64,000 nucleotides of DNA from Acinetobacter rongchengensis (GCF_003611475.1 NZ_RAXT01000011.1:1-64000), one strand, 5' to 3'. Shown: positions 55,588 through 64,000, counted from the first letter of the stretch. Notes: generated by a model not told the origin, from the sequence alone. Numbers and translations: made by a program.

Positions 55588-55956
55588 TTGACTTATTTTG
55601 ACTAAATAAACGATTTAGTTGATTCTAAAAGCTCATAATTGAATTTATGGGCTTTATATGATTTTAGAACCGCACAAATGCTTTGATTCTAGATTCACTC
55701 TTATTTAAATATGCATTTGCTATGTGAATAGTTTGTTATTTTCCAACAGCAGCTTACAGATTGAATAGATCCATCTTTTATAAATATACAACAATTTTTG
55801 AACTATCATTTCAAATCAAAATACTGTAAAAATATTCAAAACACATAACAAGAGCAATTCTCATGTTAATGATTTCAGTCTTTTCTACATACAAACGGCT
55901 GAAGCAACAATAGAAATAAAAATGACCAGTAAACACTTCAAAGTTAGGGGAATAAA
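55588..55956. other. Intergenic region between DUF2147 copies 1 and 2
   Basis: About 370 AT-rich bases. A likely terminator (AAAGCTCATAA with TTATGGGCTTT, 55628-55654) lies near its start; the rest must hold the promoter of copy 2. No gene is seen. Confidence 0.45.
55628..55654 (+). terminator. Possible terminator after DUF2147 copy 1
   Basis: AAAGCTCATAA pairs with TTATGGGCTTT (one G-T pair), followed by a mixed AT tract rather than a clean T-run. Confidence 0.4.
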
Positions 55957-56406
55957 ATGTGGACTAAATTTAAATTTTCACTGTCAATTGTCATGCTTTC
56001 TCTGAGTCAATTTGCATTTGCAGAAGATATTTCTGGCTTATGGCAAAGTATTGATGATCAAACTGGAGCACCCAAAGGCATTGTTAGGATTAGTAAAGAT
56101 GCAAATGGGACTTATATTGGAACAATTACTAAAATCACACCTCGAGTTGGCTATAAACCTAAAGAGTTTTGTGTAAACTGCCCTGCCCCATATACCAACA
56201 AACCGATTATAGGGCTGAATGTTATTCAGGGTCTAAAACAAAAAGATGCAGAAAACTATGAAGGTGGTAAGATTCTAGATCCTAACACAGGCAAGATTTA
56301 TAGCTTAAAAGCAAAACTTTCCTCAAATGGAAAGAAATTGGTTCTCCGCGGTTATATTGGCATCGCGGCATTAGGTCGCAGTCAAACTTGGATTCGAGCC
56401 TATTAA
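55957..56406 (+). CDS. DUF2147 secreted protein, copy 2
   Basis: This 149-residue paralogue has a signal peptide (FAFAEDIS) and the same core as copy 1: ISGLWQSIDDQTGAPKG, the CVNCPAPYTNKPIIG block, and LRGYIGIAALGRSQTWIR. It keeps the CxxC pair. Its own promoter and a good terminator (56436-56475) show that it is a separate transcription unit. The closeness to copy 1 points to a local duplication. Function unknown. Confidence 0.85.
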   Translation: MWTKFKFSLSIVMLSLSQFAFAEDISGLWQSIDDQTGAPKGIVRISKDANGTYIGTITKITPRVGYKPKEFCVNCPAPYTNKPIIGLNVIQGLKQKDAENYEGGKILDPNTGKIYSLKAKLSSNGKKLVLRGYIGIAALGRSQTWIRAY

Positions 56407-56435
56407 ACCAGATTTATGTTAAATTCATCGCTTCA

Positions 56436-56475
56436 AAAAGCTGTCACCTCTAGAGGTACAGCTTTTGTTCTTTTT
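56436..56475 (+). terminator. Terminator after DUF2147 copy 2
   Basis: AAAAGCTGT pairs with ACAGCTTTT, with the inner self-complementary ACCTCTAGAGGT, followed by a T-rich tract. The stem is about 14 pairs. Confidence 0.75.
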
Positions 56476-56491
56476 ACGCTAAGCCAACGTA

Positions 56492-57346
56492 TTATTCGTG
56501 GTCTTGGGTTAAATTATTCAAGCCCGTTAGTCTCATTGTGATACCTTCTTTAACTGGTATCGCTCGACTTAAATTGGTTTGTAAACTTTCAGCGAAGTTC
56601 CCCTGATATATTTTCATACCTTGGTGAGTTAAATTTGAAGTTGCATCAATATAAATCTTACCCCCCAGTTTTTCCCATAAGCGACAAAAACCATAATCCT
56701 CAGATAAATAACGCCCTGTTTCAGGATCAACCATTACATCAAATAAGCGATAATGCAGACCTTTATTTTCGATACCCACCGAATCAGGGGTATATTTTAG
56801 CTCTGGATAAGCCTGCATCATTTTTTCAAAGACAGCACGTTTAATCACCATGAAACCTGTCGGCGCCTCACTCATCTCGATAAAACCATTCTCTAAAATC
56901 GTAAGGTCTATATGATCTGCGTCACCTGCTACCCGTGCATTAACCGTATACCTTTGATAATTCGAAATAAATTCACTCAAAGTCATTCCCTTTGGTAATC
57001 CCTCAACAGGCCATTCTTCCCTTTTAAGTGGATAAACCCCAGCAGCAATATCATAATCTGATTTTAATAAGCGAAAAGCAGCTTCAGGTGTAAAACCAAT
57101 ATCAGAATCAATCCAAAATAAATGTGTCCACTCAGTATTTTCTAAAAAAGTGGCTACACAATTATTTCTTGCACGAGTAATTAAACTTTCACCCTGCATC
57201 AATAAATATTGTGTAGGCATACCGATTCGATTGGATTCATGAAAGAAATTTAATAATGAAAGCACATAATTATGAAAAAACTTGCCATCATGACTAGGCG
57301 TTACAATTAATGGATAAATTGTTTTTAATTGTTCTGTAGATAACAT
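56492..57346 (-). CDS. Glycosyltransferase-like (GT-A fold) protein
   Basis: This 284-residue protein is of the family with a nucleotide-sugar-binding core: PLIVTPSHDGKFFHNY at the start, ITRARNNCVATFLE, and HLFWIDSDIGF, a DxD-type metal motif. Later segments GVYPLKREEWP and a conserved GFCRLWEKLGGKIYIDATSNLTHQG follow. There is no signal peptide. The sugar and acceptor are unknown. It runs against the surrounding DUF2147 genes, between copies 2 and 3. Confidence 0.72.
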   Translation of the reverse strand: MLSTEQLKTIYPLIVTPSHDGKFFHNYVLSLLNFFHESNRIGMPTQYLLMQGESLITRARNNCVATFLENTEWTHLFWIDSDIGFTPEAAFRLLKSDYDIAAGVYPLKREEWPVEGLPKGMTLSEFISNYQRYTVNARVAGDADHIDLTILENGFIEMSEAPTGFMVIKRAVFEKMMQAYPELKYTPDSVGIENKGLHYRLFDVMVDPETGRYLSEDYGFCRLWEKLGGKIYIDATSNLTHQGMKIYQGNFAESLQTNLSRAIPVKEGITMRLTGLNNLTQDHE

Positions 57347-57568
57347 CTTTTCCTTTGTCCATGATTTTTATACCACACTGAATTTAATCTAAATCCCTCA
57401 ATGATTCAATCATCAAGACTCCGCGTACCTTTAGTTATAAAGTCGAATAAATCACTTAATAAAAATGATATTCAATTAAATATCACAAATATGCATTTTA
57501 TCGTGATTTATTTTGCATTTTAAAATAAATGTGCTAATTTTTATACAATAAACACAAGAGGTATTTAG

Positions 57569-58021
57569 ATGAATAATTATGTAAAAATTGCTGTTGCTAA
57601 TCTATTATTTGGCTTATCTATACAAAATAGTTTTGCTCAAGACATTGTTGGTATTTGGCAAAGTATTGACGACAAAACCAATGCACCTAAGGCTTTAATT
57701 GAAATCAAAAAAGATGCGTCAGGCGAATACTCTGGTACGATTATTAAAGTGACGCCAAGTGCAGGTTATAAACCTCAAGAATTGTGTACCAAATGTACAG
57801 GCTCGCTTAAGAACAAACCTATTTTGGGCATGACTATTTTTTCTAAAGTAAAAGAAGTTAAACCAAATCAATTTGGAAATGGCTATATCGTTGACCCACT
57901 TTCTGGGAAATACTATAAAATTAACATCAAGTTAAGTTCAAATGGTAACAATATCCGAGTGCATGGATATATTGGCATTCAAGCAATCGGTAGAACACAA
58001 ACATGGGTCAGAGAAAAGTAA
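57569..58021 (+). CDS. DUF2147 secreted protein, copy 3
   Basis: Third paralogue, 150 residues, with a signal peptide ending near SFAQD. The core reads IVGIWQSIDDKTNAPKA, then CTKCTGSLKNKPILG (the CxxC pair is kept but the PAPYT block is changed), and VHGYIGIQAIGRTQTWVR. It is the most diverged of the three and lies beyond the glycosyltransferase-like gene. The ATG follows AAGAGGTATTTAG. Function unknown. Confidence 0.84.
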   Translation: MNNYVKIAVANLLFGLSIQNSFAQDIVGIWQSIDDKTNAPKALIEIKKDASGEYSGTIIKVTPSAGYKPQELCTKCTGSLKNKPILGMTIFSKVKEVKPNQFGNGYIVDPLSGKYYKINIKLSSNGNNIRVHGYIGIQAIGRTQTWVREK

Positions 58022-58171
58022 TCAAAAGCATTTAGTTAAACAATAAAAATACTATTTATGACTTTTAAATAATCACTCAAATCTAGTGTAAAATTCAATA
58101 AAAAAATAAATTACCCAAGATCAGGATACGGTTATCAAGTTAATCTAAAGTATATCGTTCACCAAAACTAA

Positions 58172-58197
58172 AATACCCAATAAATTCATTGGGTATT
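58172..58197. terminator. Terminator between DUF2147 copy 3 and apaH
   Basis: AATACCCAAT pairs with ATTGGGTATT around six bases. A T-rich stretch follows on the minus strand, so it ends apaH about 45 bases after its stop, and it may also serve the plus strand. Confidence 0.65.
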
Positions 58198-58240
58198 GAT
58201 TTTCAATTTGTATGCTTTTTCAATTCGTATTGAATAAATT

Positions 58241-59098
58241 TTAAGGCGCGATAATTACTGGGTTATCAACGTTAAATAGCGCTTTATCCTCAAGCCTATA
58301 AGCAATCAATTGATGTCCCCAAACACAACCACCATCTACATTTTGGATTTGAGGATTGATGGTTTTGCCCTCTAAGGCAGCCCAATGTCCAAAAATAATT
58401 TGATGTGTTTTTGCTGTTTCAGATGCAAATTCAAACCACGGTTTAAAACCTTTCGGCATTGGCTCATCTAAAGCATCTTTAAAACTGAACTCTAAACGGC
58501 CATGCATATCACTTAAACGCATCCGGGTCAGGTAATTGGTAATACAACGCAATCGATCATTTCCAGTTAATTCTTCTGTCCATAATGCAGGTTCAGCCCC
58601 ATACATCGCTTTCAAGAACTCATCTAAAACGTCAAAATCATCACTTCTCAAAACTGCTTCAACTTCTTGAGCCAGTTCAACTGTTTGCTGTGCATTCCAA
58701 ATACACGGAATACCAGCATGAGTCAAAATAGTATGATCATTGGGGAATAAACATAGCGGTTGTTTACGTAGCCAATCAATTAATTCATCACTTTCGAGTG
58801 CATGAATCACATCATCAATCTTGTCTTTCTCTTTGGCTTTTTTAATACCACGCGCCACTGCCAGTAAATTCAAGTCATGATTACCCAAAACAGTGGCTGC
58901 TACACCACGGTCTACAAGCTTTTTAATAAAGCGTAATGCCCCTACTGAATTTTCACCACGTGCCACTAAATCCCCTGCAAACCAAATAAAGTCTTGATCT
59001 GCATCAAACTGGATTTCTTTGAGTAAGACTTTCAGTGCCTCAAAACAACCTTGCACATCACCAATGACATAATTATAGCGAATATTCTCACGGGTCAT
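58241..59098 (-). CDS. apaH: Symmetrical bis(5'-nucleosyl)-tetraphosphatase ApaH
   Basis: ApaH cuts diadenosine tetraphosphate into two ADP and removes such caps from RNA. The 285-residue phosphoesterase has the metal motifs GDVQGCF, GDLVARG, GNHD and a later His in LTHAGIP. Its ATG touches the rsmA stop (59098 next to 59099), so translation is probably coupled. It ends the pdxA-rsmA-apaH operon. The usual apaG between rsmA and apaH is missing. Confidence 0.94.
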   Translation of the reverse strand: MTRENIRYNYVIGDVQGCFEALKVLLKEIQFDADQDFIWFAGDLVARGENSVGALRFIKKLVDRGVAATVLGNHDLNLLAVARGIKKAKEKDKIDDVIHALESDELIDWLRKQPLCLFPNDHTILTHAGIPCIWNAQQTVELAQEVEAVLRSDDFDVLDEFLKAMYGAEPALWTEELTGNDRLRCITNYLTRMRLSDMHGRLEFSFKDALDEPMPKGFKPWFEFASETAKTHQIIFGHWAALEGKTINPQIQNVDGGCVWGHQLIAYRLEDKALFNVDNPVIIAP

Positions 59099-59911
59099 TT
59101 AAGCCACCATTTGATCTGATAATGCAACAAACTGTGCCAAGCTTAAGGTTTCAGGACGTGCCATTGGATCAACACCCGCTTTTTCAAAACCATCTTCGGC
59201 CAACATGCCTTTTAAGCTATTACGTAAGGTTTTACGACGCTGGGTAAAGACGTGCGAAACTAGACGAGCCAAAGCTTTCTCATTTTTCGCAATAATAGGC
59301 TTGTCAACATAAGGCTCTAAACGAAATACCGCAGAGGTTACTTTTGGTGGCGGATTAAATGAACCTGGTGGTACTTCAAATAAAAAAGTAGGTTTACAAA
59401 AATACTGAATCATGACCGATAAACGACCATATTCTTTGGTATTTGGAGATGCCGTAATTCGATCCACCACTTCTTTTTGCAGCATGAAGTGCATGTCTTT
59501 GACTTTTCCGCCAAATTCCAATAGATGGAATAACAAAGGCGTAGAAATATTATAAGGTAAGTTACCTACGACACGTAAAGGGCGACCTTCTTGAAACAAC
59601 TCAGTAAAATCAAACTTTAATGCATCTGTTTCAATAATGGTTAAACGCTCAGGATGCGGTACACGACCAGGTAAGCCTGCTGCCAAGTCTCGATCCAACT
59701 CAACCACAGTCAGCGCATCACATTCACCAATCAAAGGTGATGTTAAAGCAGCCAATCCTGGTCCAATTTCAACAATATTGTCGCCTGCACGAGGCGCAAC
59801 AGAACGTACAATTTTGGCAATTACACGTTGGTCATGTAAAAAGTTTTGTCCAAAACGCTTACGCGTATGATGCCCTTCATCTTTTGGGTTTAAGGCATTA
59901 ATTTGATACAT
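59099..59911 (-). CDS. rsmA: 16S rRNA dimethyladenosine transferase RsmA (KsgA)
   Basis: RsmA dimethylates two adjacent adenines near the 3' end of 16S rRNA and acts in late 30S assembly. The 270-residue protein shows the opening RKRFGQNFLHDQ, the SAM-binding EIGPGLAALT motif and the catalytic NLPYNIS. The ATG at 59911 is preferred over a TTG at 59950, which would overlap pdxA. It lies 19 bases after pdxA and is directly followed by apaH. Confidence 0.95.
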   Translation of the reverse strand: MYQINALNPKDEGHHTRKRFGQNFLHDQRVIAKIVRSVAPRAGDNIVEIGPGLAALTSPLIGECDALTVVELDRDLAAGLPGRVPHPERLTIIETDALKFDFTELFQEGRPLRVVGNLPYNISTPLLFHLLEFGGKVKDMHFMLQKEVVDRITASPNTKEYGRLSVMIQYFCKPTFLFEVPPGSFNPPPKVTSAVFRLEPYVDKPIIAKNEKALARLVSHVFTQRRKTLRNSLKGMLAEDGFEKAGVDPMARPETLSLAQFVALSDQMVA

Positions 59912-59930
59912 AAAAAAGTTCCAACGTGAA

Positions 59931-60899
59931 TTAATTGCGAGCAAGATCAAGCGCTAAATCGACAGCGACATGCAAACTTGAACCTTTAGCCAGTCCAGTA
60001 CCTGCAAGGGAGAGCGCTGTGCCGTGATCGACTGATGTTCGAATAAAAGGTAAGCCTAAAGTAATGTTAATGGCTTCACCGAATCCTTGAGATTTTAACA
60101 CAGGTAAGCCTTGATCGTGATACATCGCCAAAACTGCATCTGCATTTTTCAAATTTTCAGGGGTAAAAAGCGTGTCTGCTGGCATGCTCAAACTCATATC
60201 AATGCCTTGCGTTCTATAATCTTCCAATACAGGATTAATCGTATCGATTTCTTCACGCCCTAAATAACCGCCCTCTCCTGCATGAGGATTTAACCCACAT
60301 ACCAAGATACGGGGATGATTGATTTTAAATTTGGTTTTTAGATCGTGAATCAGGATATCGATCACTTGATGCAATCGTGCTTTGGTAATTGCATCCGCAA
60401 CATCACGTAATGGTAAATGGGTCGTCGCCAATGCAACTCTTAATGTTTTGGTTGCCAGCATCATCACTACCCGATTCACACCAGCAAACTCTTGATAATA
60501 CTCAGTATGCCCACTGAAATGAATACCGGCATCATTAATGACTGACTTTTGTACAGGTGCCGTTGCAACACCTACGCTTTTACCTGACATGGCATAATCA
60601 GCAGAACGATGTAATTGTTCTAAAACATAAGCTGAATTTTGTGGATTTAGCTCACCCAACACCACATCTTCATATAACGGCACATGCTCAACATAAAGCT
60701 GCCCCGACGCAGAAGACTCAGTTTGTCCCATAAATTCAATAATTTCGATATTTTTATTTAAAATTTTGGCACGATCTCGCAACATATTTATATCAGCCAA
60801 AACCACGATTGGGCGCTCATCTATACGATCAGCCAAACTTAAACAAATATCTGGACCAATTCCTGCGGGTTCACCACTCGTAACATATAATGGAAGCAT
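59931..60899 (-). CDS. pdxA: 4-hydroxythreonine-4-phosphate dehydrogenase PdxA
   Basis: PdxA oxidises 4-phosphohydroxy-L-threonine in vitamin B6 (pyridoxal phosphate) synthesis. The 322-residue protein begins LPLYVTSGEPAGIGPD and has the metal-binding His residues in HFSGHTEY and MYHDQGLPVLK, and GLNPHAGEGG. The ATG at 60899 fits the family start; a TTG at 60914 is the alternative. It leads the pdxA-rsmA-apaH operon. surA, which often precedes it, is not upstream here. Confidence 0.94.
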   Translation of the reverse strand: MLPLYVTSGEPAGIGPDICLSLADRIDERPIVVLADINMLRDRAKILNKNIEIIEFMGQTESSASGQLYVEHVPLYEDVVLGELNPQNSAYVLEQLHRSADYAMSGKSVGVATAPVQKSVINDAGIHFSGHTEYYQEFAGVNRVVMMLATKTLRVALATTHLPLRDVADAITKARLHQVIDILIHDLKTKFKINHPRILVCGLNPHAGEGGYLGREEIDTINPVLEDYRTQGIDMSLSMPADTLFTPENLKNADAVLAMYHDQGLPVLKSQGFGEAINITLGLPFIRTSVDHGTALSLAGTGLAKGSSLHVAVDLALDLARN

Positions 60900-61164
60900 G
60901 TGTCTGACTTTCAAATTTTCTTTACGCTATTTTATACCTAATTGTATCAGCATCCTATGGACAATATTATGACGAGGCTCAATTTTGCATAGCAGTATTA
61001 TTTTGATCACGTTTTCATAGATTCAATCATTAATGAGCAAACAACTGTTCATGCAAAACCCCCTGTCAAAACATATCTAGCCTTCATTATTTGTTCTAAA
61101 ATTGCTTTAACGGTATTGGTATATTGCTGTTTTCTAATCCAGTCATAAACGAAGAAAAAGTGAC
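60900..61164. other. Divergent intergenic region, pdxA / rplM
   Basis: About 265 bases before the rplM promoter hold the pdxA promoter. No gene, repeat or RNA was recognised in them. Confidence 0.4.
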
Positions 61165-61193
61165 TTTCAATTTAGCCGAAACCCACATATAAT
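61165..61193 (+). promoter_or_regulatory. Candidate promoter of rplM-rpsI
   Basis: TTTCAA, a 17-base spacer and a perfect TATAAT, giving a start near 61200 and a leader of about 110 bases. The -35 is weak. Confidence 0.5.
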
Positions 61194-61262
61194 ATTGCAC
61201 CTGAAATTCTATATTTTGATTGTGATTCTTCTCATTTTCAGATAGAATTCGGTCTCCTTTTT

Positions 61263-61288
61263 GTTTGGACAGCTTCCATAGTCCAAAC
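61263..61288 (+). promoter_or_regulatory. Hairpin in the rplM leader
   Basis: GTTTGGAC pairs perfectly with GTCCAAAC around ten bases, ending 23 bases before the rplM start. In E. coli, L13 represses its own operon through the rplM leader; this stem is the natural candidate here, but it could also be a partial attenuator. Confidence 0.5.
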
Positions 61289-61311
61289 CAACTATAATAG
61301 GTAGTGGTTTA

Positions 61312-61740
61312 ATGAAAACTCTCAGCGCTAAGCCTGCTGAAGTTCAACACGACTGGTACGTTGTTGATGCTTCTGGCAAAACTTTAGGTCGCCTTGCGAC
61401 TGAAATCGCTCGTCGTTTACGCGGTAAGCACAAAACTTCTTATACTCCGCACGTTGACACTGGTGATTACATCGTTGTTATCAATGCAGAGCAAGTTCAA
61501 GTGACTGGTAAAAAATCACTTGATAAGAAATACTATCGCCATACTGGTTTCCCTGGTGGTATCCGTGAGACTAACTTCGAGAAGTTAATTGCTCACAAAC
61601 CTGAAGCTGTTCTTGAAAAAGCAGTTAAAGGTATGTTGCCAAAAGGTCCTCTTGGTTATGCAATGATCAAAAAAATGAAAGTGTATGCTGGTACTGAGCA
61701 TCCGCATGCTGCGCAACAGCCACAAGTTTTGGACATCTAA
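61312..61740 (+). CDS. rplM: 50S ribosomal protein L13
   Basis: The 142-residue protein begins [20 protein letters not shown] and contains the L13 signatures [23 protein letters not shown] and [20 protein letters not shown]. It leads the rplM-rpsI operon with a 12-base gap to rpsI. Its leader carries a stem-loop that may be the L13 binding site for autoregulation. Codon use is that of a highly expressed gene. Confidence 0.97.
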
Positions 61741-61752
61741 GGGATACTGCAC

Positions 61753-62139
61753 ATGGCTACTAATTATGGTACAGGTCGCCGTAAGACCGCAACTGCACGT
61801 GTTTTCCTATCAGCTGGTACTGGTAAACTCGTAATTAACAACCGTACTCTTGAACAGTACTTCGGTCGTGAAACTGCTCGTATGGTTGTTCGTCAACCGC
61901 TTGAGCTTTTAGACGCTACTGAGAAGTATGACCTTTACATCACTGTTGCTGGTGGTGGTATCGGTGGTCAAGCTGGCGCTATCCGTCACGGTATTACTCG
62001 TGCATTGATCGCTGCTGACGAAACTTTAAAACCTGCTCTTCGTCAAGCTGGTTTCGTTACTCGTGATGCTCGTGAAGTTGAACGTAAGAAACTTGGTTTA
62101 CGTAAAGCTCGTAAACGTCCTCAATTCTCTAAACGTTAA
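61753..62139 (+). CDS. rpsI: 30S ribosomal protein S9
   Basis: The 128-residue basic protein opens [17 protein letters not shown] and ends with the S9 tail [12 protein letters not shown], which reaches the ribosomal P site. The central [19 protein letters not shown] is typical. It follows rplM by 12 bases and is ended by a good terminator. Confidence 0.97.
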   Translation: MATNYGTGRRKTATARVFLSAGTGKLVINNRTLEQYFGRETARMVVRQPLELLDATEKYDLYITVAGGGIGGQAGAIRHGITRALIAADETLKPALRQAGFVTRDAREVERKKLGLRKARKRPQFSKR

Positions 62140-62162
62140 TTCGTTTACCGAATCGGACCAAA

Positions 62163-62189
62163 AACCTCGGAATTTTCCGAGGTTTTTTT
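62163..62189 (+). terminator. Terminator of rplM-rpsI
   Basis: AACCTCGG pairs with CCGAGGTT around AATTTT and runs into seven T, about 25 bases after the rpsI stop. Confidence 0.85.
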
Positions 62190-62257
62190 ATGCGTTGCTT
62201 TATTTAACTTCTCACCTCTTGGATTGGTTTTAAAGCTCGTTGTTTCCCTCTTAAAAA

Positions 62258-62698
62258 TCATTTCAGCTTTGTATTATTCGAACAATCCATTGTTGCATCA
62301 GCAGCGCCATCAACCGTCACTTGTTCACTTATCATGCATTCATCTGCTTCATAGGTAGATATTTCTTTGGCGAATTGATGATCTTTTGGAAGCGGTGCAT
62401 CACACGGCTCATCTGTCTTTTGATTGACCATTTTTACTGGCCCATCATTATAAATCGTGACTTTGCAGTCCTTAACCACATATTCTTGTTTAATGCCTCC
62501 ATACATTTCGTCTTCTGGTGCTGCTGTAGCAACATCACAAGCCTCATCAGCCAAACATGCAGCATCTACAGCAGAAACAGCAACTTGAGCGTCTTCCATA
62601 CGATCAGGCGATGACTGCTTTTTCGCATAGGTATTTGAAATATTGATCATTAAAAATATAATAATGACTGATTTTATTGCATTTTTTACGAGACTCAT
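62258..62698 (-). CDS. Cysteine-containing secreted hypothetical protein
   Basis: I do not recognise this 146-residue protein. The first 25 residues are a Sec signal peptide ending in NTYAKKQ. The mature part is acidic and carries seven cysteines, in CLADEAC, DCKV, EPCD, ECM and DCSN, in a periplasm where they would form disulfides. It lies between rpsI and sspA in reverse orientation. No membrane segment follows the signal. It is likely a periplasmic or secreted protein. Confidence 0.6.
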   Translation of the reverse strand: MSLVKNAIKSVIIIFLMINISNTYAKKQSSPDRMEDAQVAVSAVDAACLADEACDVATAAPEDEMYGGIKQEYVVKDCKVTIYNDGPVKMVNQKTDEPCDAPLPKDHQFAKEISTYEADECMISEQVTVDGAADATMDCSNNTKLK

Positions 62699-62821
62699 GC
62701 CTACACTCCAATTTTGGATTCTATTTCTAGGTTGATCGTTATCATAAACATCTTAAAGTTAAGATGATTTTATTGTCCATTTTTAGTATTCTAGTCTATT
62801 CACTTCACCAAGTTTTGGAAT

Positions 62822-63475
62822 ATGTCAGTCGAAAATGCACCTCAACAAGGGATTACGTTGTATAGCCATGAGGATGACTTTCGTTCACACTGGATTAGAT
62901 TTCTACTTACCGAAAAGCAGATTAAACATCATTTAATTCTAGTAGAAGACGACGATGAGGATTTGGCGAGCCTGAATCCCTATAATCAGCTTCCCATGCT
63001 GATAGAAAATGATTTGAAGCTTTTCAATACTGCTATTATTTCTGAATATATAGATGATCGTTATCGTCAAAATAAGTTATATGCAGACGCACCCGCTCCT
63101 CGAGCAGAGCAAAGACAATATATTTGGCGCTTAGAACAAGACTGGTTAAGACTTGCAGATATTATGTTACGTCATCCAGATACTTTAGACCGTGTTGCAG
63201 CTCAAAAAGCACAAAAGCAATTACGAGATACATTAATCTCTCTTACCCCCCTGTTCCAACATTATCCTTATTTTATGTCTGAGAACTTTACAATTTTAGA
63301 TTGCATGTTAGCGCCAATTTTCATACGGTTAAAGCATATGGGAATTGAACTACCGAAACAGCAATGCCGTCCAATCTTGCTCTATTGCCAACGAATTTTT
63401 AGCCGTCCTGCTTTTTTGAAGTCCATGACTTTAAAAGAACAGAACCAATATCGTGAATTGTTAGCAAAGTCCTAG
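62822..63475 (+). CDS. sspA: Stringent starvation protein A (glutathione S-transferase fold)
   Basis: SspA binds RNA polymerase and alters promoter choice in stationary phase or starvation. The 217-residue protein has an N-terminal thioredoxin-like domain (GITLYSHEDDFRSHWIRFLLTEKQI, then the conserved NPYNQLPMLIENDLKLFNTAIISEYIDDRY) and an all-helical C-terminal domain. There is no catalytic Cys or Ser at the usual GST site, which fits SspA. It precedes sspB by 26 bases, the classical pairing. Confidence 0.9.
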   Translation: MSVENAPQQGITLYSHEDDFRSHWIRFLLTEKQIKHHLILVEDDDEDLASLNPYNQLPMLIENDLKLFNTAIISEYIDDRYRQNKLYADAPAPRAEQRQYIWRLEQDWLRLADIMLRHPDTLDRVAAQKAQKQLRDTLISLTPLFQHYPYFMSENFTILDCMLAPIFIRLKHMGIELPKQQCRPILLYCQRIFSRPAFLKSMTLKEQNQYRELLAKS

Positions 63476-63501
63476 ATTGCCAATCAACAGAGTATTTTTC
63501 A

Positions 63502-63942
63502 ATGTCTGAACAAGAAATAACCGTATCACCCACTCGACCATATTTAACTCGTGCAATTTATGAATGGATTTGCGATAACAATTTAACGCCTTATCTTTTG
63601 GTCGATGCAACTCAGCCTTATACAGATGTACCCCAACAATTTGTACAAGAGGGTCAGATTGTTTTAAATATCGTGCCACATGCTGTACACATGTTAAATA
63701 TTAGCAATGAGTCAGTCACATTTTCAGCACGTTTTGGCGGAGTCTCTAAAGACATTTATGTCCCGATGAATGCGGTCTTGGGTCTTTACGCACGTGAAAA
63801 TGGACAAGGTTTATTCTTTGATCCTGACGAATATGCCAATGTGCAAATAGATGAAGATGCTTTAAAATCAAATAGTAGTGAACCATCAGAAAACACTACA
63901 GAGCCCCCAAAGAAAAAACCAAGTTTAAGAATTTTAGAATAG
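63502..63942 (+). CDS. sspB: ClpXP specificity factor SspB
   Basis: SspB delivers ssrA-tagged proteins to the ClpXP protease. The 146-residue protein has the compact N-terminal domain (TRPYLTRAIYEWICDNNLTPYLLVD, then VSFSARFGG-type strands with FSARFGGVSKDIYVPMNAVLGLYARENGQG), an acidic flexible linker, and a C-terminal ClpX-docking motif KKKPSLRILE. It follows sspA and is followed 15 bases later by the start of another gene. Confidence 0.94.
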   Translation: MSEQEITVSPTRPYLTRAIYEWICDNNLTPYLLVDATQPYTDVPQQFVQEGQIVLNIVPHAVHMLNISNESVTFSARFGGVSKDIYVPMNAVLGLYARENGQGLFFDPDEYANVQIDEDALKSNSSEPSENTTEPPKKKPSLRILE

Positions 63943-63957
63943 AAGAAGGAATACCCA

Positions 63958-64000
63958 ATGGCTTTTGATCTCGTACAATACTTTGCTGAGCAGATTAAGA
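63958..64000 (+). CDS. Start of an unidentified gene (cut by the window end)
   Basis: An ATG 15 bases after the sspB stop is preceded by GAAGGAATACCC, a good ribosome-binding site. Fourteen codons are visible, MAFDLVQYFAEQIK, which are not enough for identification. It may belong to the sspAB operon. Confidence 0.6.
   Translation, partial: MAFDLVQYFAEQIK

Overview
The window reads as AT-rich gammaproteobacterial chromosome, most likely Acinetobacter (Moraxellaceae). The support is the family content and order: a membrane glucose dehydrogenase beside an OprB porin, yceD-rpmF followed directly by fabD-fabG-acpP without plsX and fabH, trpA-accD-folC-SPOR, pdxA-rsmA-apaH without apaG, rplM-rpsI next to sspA-sspB, and tandem PF10118 proteins under an AraC regulator. 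No phage, insertion sequence, CRISPR array or plasmid function was seen. Most of the window is ordinary core genome with small accessory islands.

Layout. 1-2.4 kb: a YfiR-YfiN-YfiB c-di-GMP signalling operon. 2.5-3.1 kb: a four-tRNA operon (Pro-Arg-His-Pro) with its own promoter and terminator. 3.1-9.0 kb: nadA, argJ, a small secreted protein and secA, all on the minus strand. 9.4-12 kb: a 1-Cys peroxiredoxin, two convergent membrane proteins with a shared N-terminal module, and the LysM protein Kbp. 12.2-15.2 kb: yceD-rpmF-fabD-fabG-acpP. 15.3-19.8 kb: epmC, yciO, a DUF695/RraB fusion, and an MBL hydrolase with a lipoprotein phosphatase. 19.8-23.8 kb: trpA-accD-folC-SPOR. 24.2-30.8 kb: an NhaC antiporter, an AraC regulator, three tandem PF10118 proteins and a DUF2804 protein. 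31.3-38.5 kb: a beta-oxidation pair, two GNAT enzymes, an AraC regulator and a divergent CaiB-type CoA transferase. 38.9-42.7 kb: OprB and PQQ glucose dehydrogenase, which together take up and oxidise sugar in the periplasm. 42.8-48.2 kb: small accessory genes (NUDIX, LtrA, NTF2-like, YegP, YjdM, YeaO, AHSA1, RraB). 48.5-55 kb: metallophosphoesterase, phospholipase D lipoprotein, acyltransferase, a frameshifted small membrane ORF, hflX, and a LrgA/LrgB pair. 55.1-58 kb: three DUF2147 secreted proteins around a glycosyltransferase-like gene. 58.2-64 kb: pdxA-rsmA-apaH, rplM-rpsI, a Cys-rich secreted protein, sspA-sspB and the start of one more gene.

The observations most worth a second look are: the small membrane ORF at 52408-52553, split by a -1 frameshift exactly at a dnaX-type A AAA AAG heptamer; the three PF10118 paralogues, whose conserved E/ExxH/E/ExxH pattern looks like a ferritin-type di-iron site; the nucleic-acid-binding-like module fused to two different membrane domains in convergent genes; the DUF2147 trio; a hairpin in the rplM leader; and a U-U mismatch in the tRNA-His acceptor stem. 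Starts were moved inward from the longest open frame where a ribosome-binding site, signal peptide, lipobox or stop-start overlap favoured it. All family names come from reading the sequences; no database search was run.
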